64,000 nucleotides of DNA. Source: Corylus avellana (Eukaryota; Streptophyta; Magnoliopsida; Fagales; Betulaceae). Position numbers and translations under genes: made by a program. Positions 62,787 through 64,000 of the stretch are shown piece after piece (the first letter of the stretch is position 1; each line of letters starts with the position of its first letter). The stretch is taken from NCBI RefSeq assembly GCF_901000735.1, contig NC_081544.1, positions 29,878,095 through 29,942,094 on the forward strand. Reading direction: 5' to 3'. The notes below the pieces were generated by a model that did not search any database, was not told the origin of the DNA, and saw only the letters and a program-made list of their open reading frames with translations.

Positions 62787-63029
62787 GCTCTGATACCACT
62801 TATGAATTCTAAATGGAATACTATTATCTTTTGGAATTCTAAATGCTACAAACTGAGACCACCTTCTACAGACAAACAACAAACCACGAAGACATTAGAG
62901 ACTCCTTCAAATCAAACTGATTAACAGCTTTATTTACATAGAATTCTATCTTGAAGCCCCGAACTACAAAGACATTGGGTTTTGTGTTTTGAGTGGCTGT
63001 GATGAAAATTTGAGTTTCACAATCTAACA
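62787..63029 (-). mobile_element. Copia-type LTR with primer-binding site
   Basis: On the minus strand a 227-bp LTR begins TGTTAGATTGTG at 63029 and ends GAATTCA at 62803. It is followed after four bases by TGGTATCAGAGC (62798-62787), the initiator-Met tRNA primer-binding site used by plant copia elements. It ends about 70 bp from the pheophytinase start codon. No second LTR was found in the window. Confidence 0.75.
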
Positions 63030-63100
63030 AACACAAAATAAAGTTAGATTGTTGCTAAATCATTTGCTGTGGCTGGCCATTACAGGCACAGTTTCTGGCT

Positions 63101-63826
63101 ATGGAAATTCTGTCATACAATTGTGCACCCGCTCTCATGTTGTAAAATTAAGATTGGAATTGGTTCTGAAAAGCTCTAATTTGCATCAATCAAGGCTCAC
63201 CTTTAGAAAACATAAATTTTGGTGCACTAAAATTGACTCCATAGATGGGACTTTGAGATTTCACAATTTAGATCAGTCTATCGTAAAGAAACCCAGCCAC
63301 CGGGGCAGGTTTAGATCATTAAATATCCTTGAAGGCTTCAAAAATGTTGATTCAAAGGTCTTGAGTGGAGGCTATAATGGTTATGTGGTTGGAACTTGGT
63401 GGGGAAGGGGATGCAAGTGATATATCAGAAAGGGGGGAGTCAGCAACTAAGGTTTTAATTCCTGAACTGCCAGGTGAATCAAATGGTGAAGTTGGTGCCC
63501 CAGTTAGTAGCTGTTTTTGGGAATGGAAGCCCAAATTCAATGTACATTATGAGAAAGCAGGGTGTGAAAATGTGAATTCCGCGCCAGTGCTCTTTCTTCC
63601 TGGATTTGGTGTTGGTCCTTTTCATTATGAGAAACAACTGAAGGATTTAGGACGTGATTTTAGAGTTTGGGCAATTGATTTTCTTGGGCAAGGCATGTGT
63701 GAAGGAGATACATCAGTGACGAAAGATTATGCCTGGGGCTTTGGAGATGAAACTGAACCATGGGCGAGTGATCTTGTTTACTCTATTGATTTATGGCGAG
63801 ATCAAGTTCAATATTTCATAGAGCAG
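63101..63826 (+). pseudogene. Pheophytinase-like alpha/beta hydrolase, frameshifted first coding exon, truncated by window end
   Basis: Similar to plastid pheophytinase (PPH), which removes phytol from pheophytin during chlorophyll breakdown. Matching blocks are MEILSYN at the start (63101), GYVVG, RGESATKVLIPELPGESNGE, FWEWKPKFNVHYEKAGCEN, VLFLPGFGVGPFHYEKQLKD, VWAIDFLGQG and GFGDETEPW...LWRDQVQYFIEQ, ending at a donor (CAG/GTACCC, 63826). The catalytic-serine exon lies beyond the window. Lesions: the frame must shift near 63122-63142 and again near 63391-63396. In addition, about 10 residues usual after FLGQG (LSLP...) are missing near 63694, without frame loss. Two shifts in one exon suggest a pseudogene; sequencing error is the alternative. 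Confidence 0.8.
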
Positions 63827-64000
63827 GTACCCACTAGTGCTGCAATATTCCTGTATTTCTATTCTGCAGCGGTAATGCATAGCAATTATTTTTGACACAC
63901 TCCTTTTAATTAAATACTTATATCTATTGTGACTGCTATGCAATTAAGTTAGCATGTGTTATGTGGTGTGACCTCTTGAACGGATTTCTCCTTATGTGTT
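63827..64000. other. Intron-like sequence after the pheophytinase exon
   Basis: AT-rich; the next exon is outside the window. Confidence 0.5.

Overview
This is eukaryotic nuclear DNA from a flowering plant. Split genes with GT-AG introns, AT-rich introns, plant-type protein families (PUB62/63-like U-box protein, plant XRCC2, plant UNG, DUF3067, hypersensitive-induced-reaction proteins, pheophytinase) and LINE, SINE, LTR, MITE and CACTA elements all point to a eudicot, probably a woody rosid. I cannot name the species. All exon models were read by eye from splice sites, frame continuity and family similarity.

Region 1 (1-9.5 kb): a minus-strand gene for a U-box protein whose N-terminal half is a 2-oxoglutarate-oxygenase-like fold without its iron ligands. 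A decayed LINE lies antisense in a large intron and a second LINE remnant lies upstream. The gene's 3' end was not found in the window.

Region 2 (10.8-23.2 kb): two divergently transcribed DNA-repair genes, XRCC2 (minus, 10 exons, all frames close) and uracil-DNA glycosylase UNG (plus, 6 exons). The 2-kb gap between their start codons is largely filled by a 1.4-kb foldback element.

Region 3 (24.4-32.1 kb): a MITE with an 8-bp target duplication, then a six-exon gene for a chloroplast-type DUF3067 protein with a solo LTR in its last intron.

Region 4 (32.1-59.7 kb): a segmental-duplication cluster. HIR-like (SPFH/band 7) sequences occur seven times on the minus strand: four with all four exons and open frames, three fragments. 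Two almost identical 8.3-kb units (about 32305-40605 and 40606-48907) are followed by a third, internally deleted unit (48908-51884). That unit is joined to a second DUF3067 copy lacking exon 1, which is followed by the last HIR gene. The solo LTR and an internal 161-bp tandem repeat occur in both DUF3067 copies, and a SINE occurs in all three units, so these insertions predate the duplications.

Region 5 (59.7-64 kb): a CACTA terminus interrupts the HIR-unit spacer at an identifiable point. To its right lie subterminal repeats, an AT-rich tandem repeat, one intact-looking DJ-1-family exon, a copia-type LTR with primer-binding site, and a frameshifted pheophytinase first exon. No right end of the element is visible, so these gene pieces may be cargo of one large element.

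No CRISPR arrays, rRNA genes or bona fide tRNA genes were seen. The most interesting content is the young HIR/DUF3067 duplication cluster and the possible gene-capturing CACTA element.
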